Origin: Bacteroidales bacterium | Lineage (GTDB): Bacteria > Bacteroidota > Bacteroidia > Bacteroidales > P3 | Direction: 5' to 3' | DNA length: 35,613 nucleotides | NCBI GenBank assembly: GCA_017530105.1 | Contig: JAFXMW010000135.1 | Coordinates: forward strand, 1 to 35,613 | Shown: positions 33,728 through 35,613 of the stretch, piece by piece | Layout: each line of letters begins with the position of its first letter | How positions within the stretch are numbered: the stretch's first letter is position 1 | Made by a program: the position numbers and the translations under genes | The notes under the pieces: model-generated | Seen by the model: only the letters and a program-made list of their open reading frames with translations | Database searches by the model: none | What the model was told of the DNA's origin: nothing

Positions 33728-34714
33728 ATGGAAGAACCTATCACAGAAAAGATATTCTCTCTCGAAGAGATTGACTACACACGCTTTTGGGGCGATAACG
33801 ACAAGATTCTCGACTTTGTGAGAATTCTTTTCCCCAAGTTGAAACTCATTGCCCGCGGCGACATGTTGAAGGTGGTGGGGAGCATGGAGGACATCGACCA
33901 TTTTGACGGCAAACTGCAAGCCATGAAGACTTACTATGACAAAGTGGGCCGCCTGAATGAAAATGTCATTATGCAGATTTTTGAAAACGGGGGTTCCTCT
34001 CCCGAGGCGGAGACCAACGAGGAGATTCTTGTGCACGGGCGCAACGGGCTGCTGGTAAAGGCCCGCACCCCCAACCAGCGGCGACTGGTGGAGGCCGTGA
34101 AAGAGAACGACATGGTCTTCGCCATCGGCCCTGCAGGCACCGGAAAGACCTACACCGCCGTGGCCCTTGCCGTGAGAGCATTGAAGAATAAAGAAATACG
34201 ACGTATCATCCTCACCCGCCCGGCAGTGGAGGCGGGCGAAAACCTCGGTTTCCTGCCCGGCGACCTGCGCGACAAACTCGACCCCTACCTGCAACCCCTC
34301 TACGATGCCCTGCGCGACATGATACCGCAGCAGAAACTCCTCTCCTACTGGGAGGACAACACTATCGAGATTGCCCCGCTGGCTTTTATGCGCGGGCGCA
34401 CCCTCGACAACGCCTTCGTCATCCTCGACGAGGCACAAAACTCCACCTCGGCACAGCTGAAGATGTTCCTCACCCGCATGGGCAGGAACGCCAAATTCGT
34501 CATCACCGGCGACATCACCCAGATTGACCTGCCCCGCCACCAGCAGAGCGGTTTGGTACAGGCCATGCGCATCCTCGACGGCATCAACGGCATCAGCATC
34601 ATCCACCTCGACAACAGCGACGTGATACGCCACAAACTGGTCACCAAGATTATCCGAGCCTACGAACGCAACACCGACACACCCCATGAAGAGCCACCCC
34701 AATTGCAAGATTAA
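33728..34714 (+). CDS. phoH: PhoH-like ATPase
   Basis: A 328-residue PhoH-family protein. The N-terminal part (about 1-110) is the KH-like domain common in bacterial PhoH; the ATPase shows Walker A GPAGTGKT (134-141), [19 protein letters not shown], Walker B VILDEAQN (231-238) and [14 protein letters not shown]. PhoH proteins are predicted RNA helicase-like ATPases linked to RNA metabolism and stress; their exact role is unsettled. The last 29 bases overlap the ispE gene in another frame. The start chosen is the first ATG after the promoter box and gives the normal length. Confidence 0.9.
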   Translation: MEEPITEKIFSLEEIDYTRFWGDNDKILDFVRILFPKLKLIARGDMLKVVGSMEDIDHFDGKLQAMKTYYDKVGRLNENVIMQIFENGGSSPEAETNEEILVHGRNGLLVKARTPNQRRLVEAVKENDMVFAIGPAGTGKTYTAVALAVRALKNKEIRRIILTRPAVEAGENLGFLPGDLRDKLDPYLQPLYDALRDMIPQQKLLSYWEDNTIEIAPLAFMRGRTLDNAFVILDEAQNSTSAQLKMFLTRMGRNAKFVITGDITQIDLPRHQQSGLVQAMRILDGINGISIIHLDNSDVIRHKLVTKIIRAYERNTDTPHEEPPQLQD

Positions 34715-35453
34715 CCTCGGCCTGCACGTTGTGGGCAAACGCCCTGACGGCTACCACAACCTGGAGACCATTTTCCTGCCCGTTCGCGACCTGTGCGACG
34801 AGCTGGAAATCACCCCTTCCGAGGCTTCTGCCACCGTTGTGAGGCAGGAGGGTATAGTGCTTGATAATGCCCCTGACGATAACCTCTGCATGAAAGCCTA
34901 CCGCCTGCTGCAGGAGGAGTTCGGCATCCCGCCGGTGGAGATATTGCTGCGCAAGCACATCCCCTTCGGAGCCGGGCTGGGCGGCGGCAGTAGCGATGCC
35001 GCCTTCACCCTCAAGATGCTCAACGAGATGTTCTCGCTGGGGCTTGCAACCGCCGACCTTGAGCAACGGGCTGCACGGATAGGTGCCGACTGCGCCTTCT
35101 TTATCCAGAACCGCCCCGCCTACGCCACCGGCATTGGCGACCAACTGGAACCCATCCACCTCGACCTGTCGGCATACCACATAGCCATAGAGATACCCCC
35201 CGACGAGCATGTCAGCACCCGCGAGGCATACGCAGGACTGCATCTGCAAGGCGGCAGCCGTCCCGACCTGCTGCAAGCAGTGCGCCAACCTATAGAGCAA
35301 TGGCGGGAAACTATCGTCAACGACTTCGAGGTCTCCGTTTTCCCAGCCCACCCCGCCATCGCCGCGCTGAAAGACGACATGTACCGCCGTGGCGCACTCT
35401 ACGCAGCCATGACTGGAAGCGGCGCCGCTGTGTTCGGGCTGTTGCCCCTCTGA
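34686..35453 (+). CDS. ispE: 4-diphosphocytidyl-2-C-methyl-D-erythritol kinase
   Basis: A 255-residue GHMP kinase of the MEP isoprenoid pathway; it phosphorylates the 2-hydroxyl of CDP-methylerythritol. It shows [10 protein letters not shown] with the substrate Lys8, [13 protein letters not shown], and the GHMP loop [14 protein letters not shown] (93-106), ending GSGAAVFGL. The start at 34686 gives the family N-terminus, so the 29-base overlap with phoH is real and suggests translational coupling. It is slightly shorter than E. coli IspE (283 residues) but all motifs are present. Confidence 0.92.
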   Translation: MKSHPNCKINLGLHVVGKRPDGYHNLETIFLPVRDLCDELEITPSEASATVVRQEGIVLDNAPDDNLCMKAYRLLQEEFGIPPVEILLRKHIPFGAGLGGGSSDAAFTLKMLNEMFSLGLATADLEQRAARIGADCAFFIQNRPAYATGIGDQLEPIHLDLSAYHIAIEIPPDEHVSTREAYAGLHLQGGSRPDLLQAVRQPIEQWRETIVNDFEVSVFPAHPAIAALKDDMYRRGALYAAMTGSGAAVFGLLPL

Positions 35454-35515
35454 TTTTCTTACCACCTGTCAGAGCCACCTCCGGCAGGGGCTTTGCCTTT
35501 ATCCCCAAAAAATAA

Positions 35516-35547
35516 TTTGTCCATACGAAAAAAAGTTAGTATCTTTG
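35516..35547 (+). promoter_or_regulatory. Canonical Bacteroidota promoter
   Basis: TTTG (35516-35519), 20 bases, then TATCTTTG (35540-35547) followed by C. It lies 22 bases before an ATG at 35570. Confidence 0.75.
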
Positions 35548-35569
35548 CAAATTCAAACATTGGCAAATC

Positions 35570-35613
35570 ATGGACAATAACGACCCCACACTCTTGGCAT
35601 CCAGCGGTGATTA
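35570..35613 (+). CDS. Start of an unidentified gene (cut by window end)
   Basis: Fourteen complete codons are visible (MDNNDPTLLASSGD) behind a canonical promoter and with an open frame to the window end. No signal peptide is evident in the visible part. This is too short to assign a function. Confidence 0.5.
   Translation, partial: MDNNDPTLLASSGD

Noticed and set aside
1-35613. CRISPR array, tRNA, rRNA, insertion sequence or integrase
   Set aside because: No regularly spaced repeats, cloverleaf, rRNA segment or transposase/integrase reading frame was found on either strand.

Overview
The window looks like a chromosomal segment from a member of the Bacteroidales. The signs are promoters of the Bacteroidota form (TTTG, 19-20 bases, TAnnTTTG), a PorP/SprF-type protein beside a PD40/OmpA-like protein, a TamB-like giant, a GH92 mannosidase lipoprotein, and short spacers with little Shine-Dalgarno signal. 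No rRNA, tRNA, transposase, integrase or CRISPR array was seen.

Layout. (1) 1-6587, plus strand: a tightly packed five-gene defence or DNA-modification operon. It holds the 3' end of a probable DNA methyltransferase, a type III Res-like helicase-nuclease, a 73-residue protein, a DndD-like SMC ATPase, and a HerA-type ATPase with a DndE-like N-terminus. This is the most unusual part of the window. (2) 6682-8138, minus strand: a GlsB/YeaQ-like small membrane protein and a four-helix LytTR regulator, separated by a 105-base composite inverted repeat. (3) 8333-16623, plus strand: five fatty-acid synthesis genes (fabH, fabF, fabZ, fabG and fabD types) followed by etfB, etfA and an acyl-CoA dehydrogenase; stem-loops sit in the spacers of the fab part. 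(4) 16684-17397, plus strand: an outer-membrane barrel protein behind a textbook promoter, closed by a bidirectional terminator. (5) 17454-22627, minus strand: an apparent operon read as tsaD, porP-like, PD40/OmpA-like, FAH-family hydrolase, unknown membrane-anchored protein. (6) 22803-29071, plus strand: a TamB-like protein with a disturbed 5' end, a second LytTR membrane regulator and a NAGPA-type phosphodiester glycosidase. (7) 29409-33632, minus strand: ROK sugar kinase, GH92 alpha-mannosidase, small Cys-rich lipoprotein. (8) 33728-35613, plus strand: phoH-like ATPase, overlapping ispE, and the first codons of another gene behind a good promoter.

How the genes work together. Region 1 reads as one machine that marks or senses DNA and cleaves or translocates on it: it combines type III restriction-like parts with DndD/DndE-like parts. 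Region 3 couples ACP-based chain elongation with a flavoprotein redox pair. No enoyl-ACP reductase or acyl carrier protein is encoded in the run, so the ETF/dehydrogenase pair may serve acyl reduction, though this is inference. Regions 4-6 concern the envelope (barrel protein, type IX secretion-like parts, TamB). Region 7 is a small mannose-release and sugar-phosphorylation unit. The calls rest on motif and sequence recognition by eye; no database search was run.
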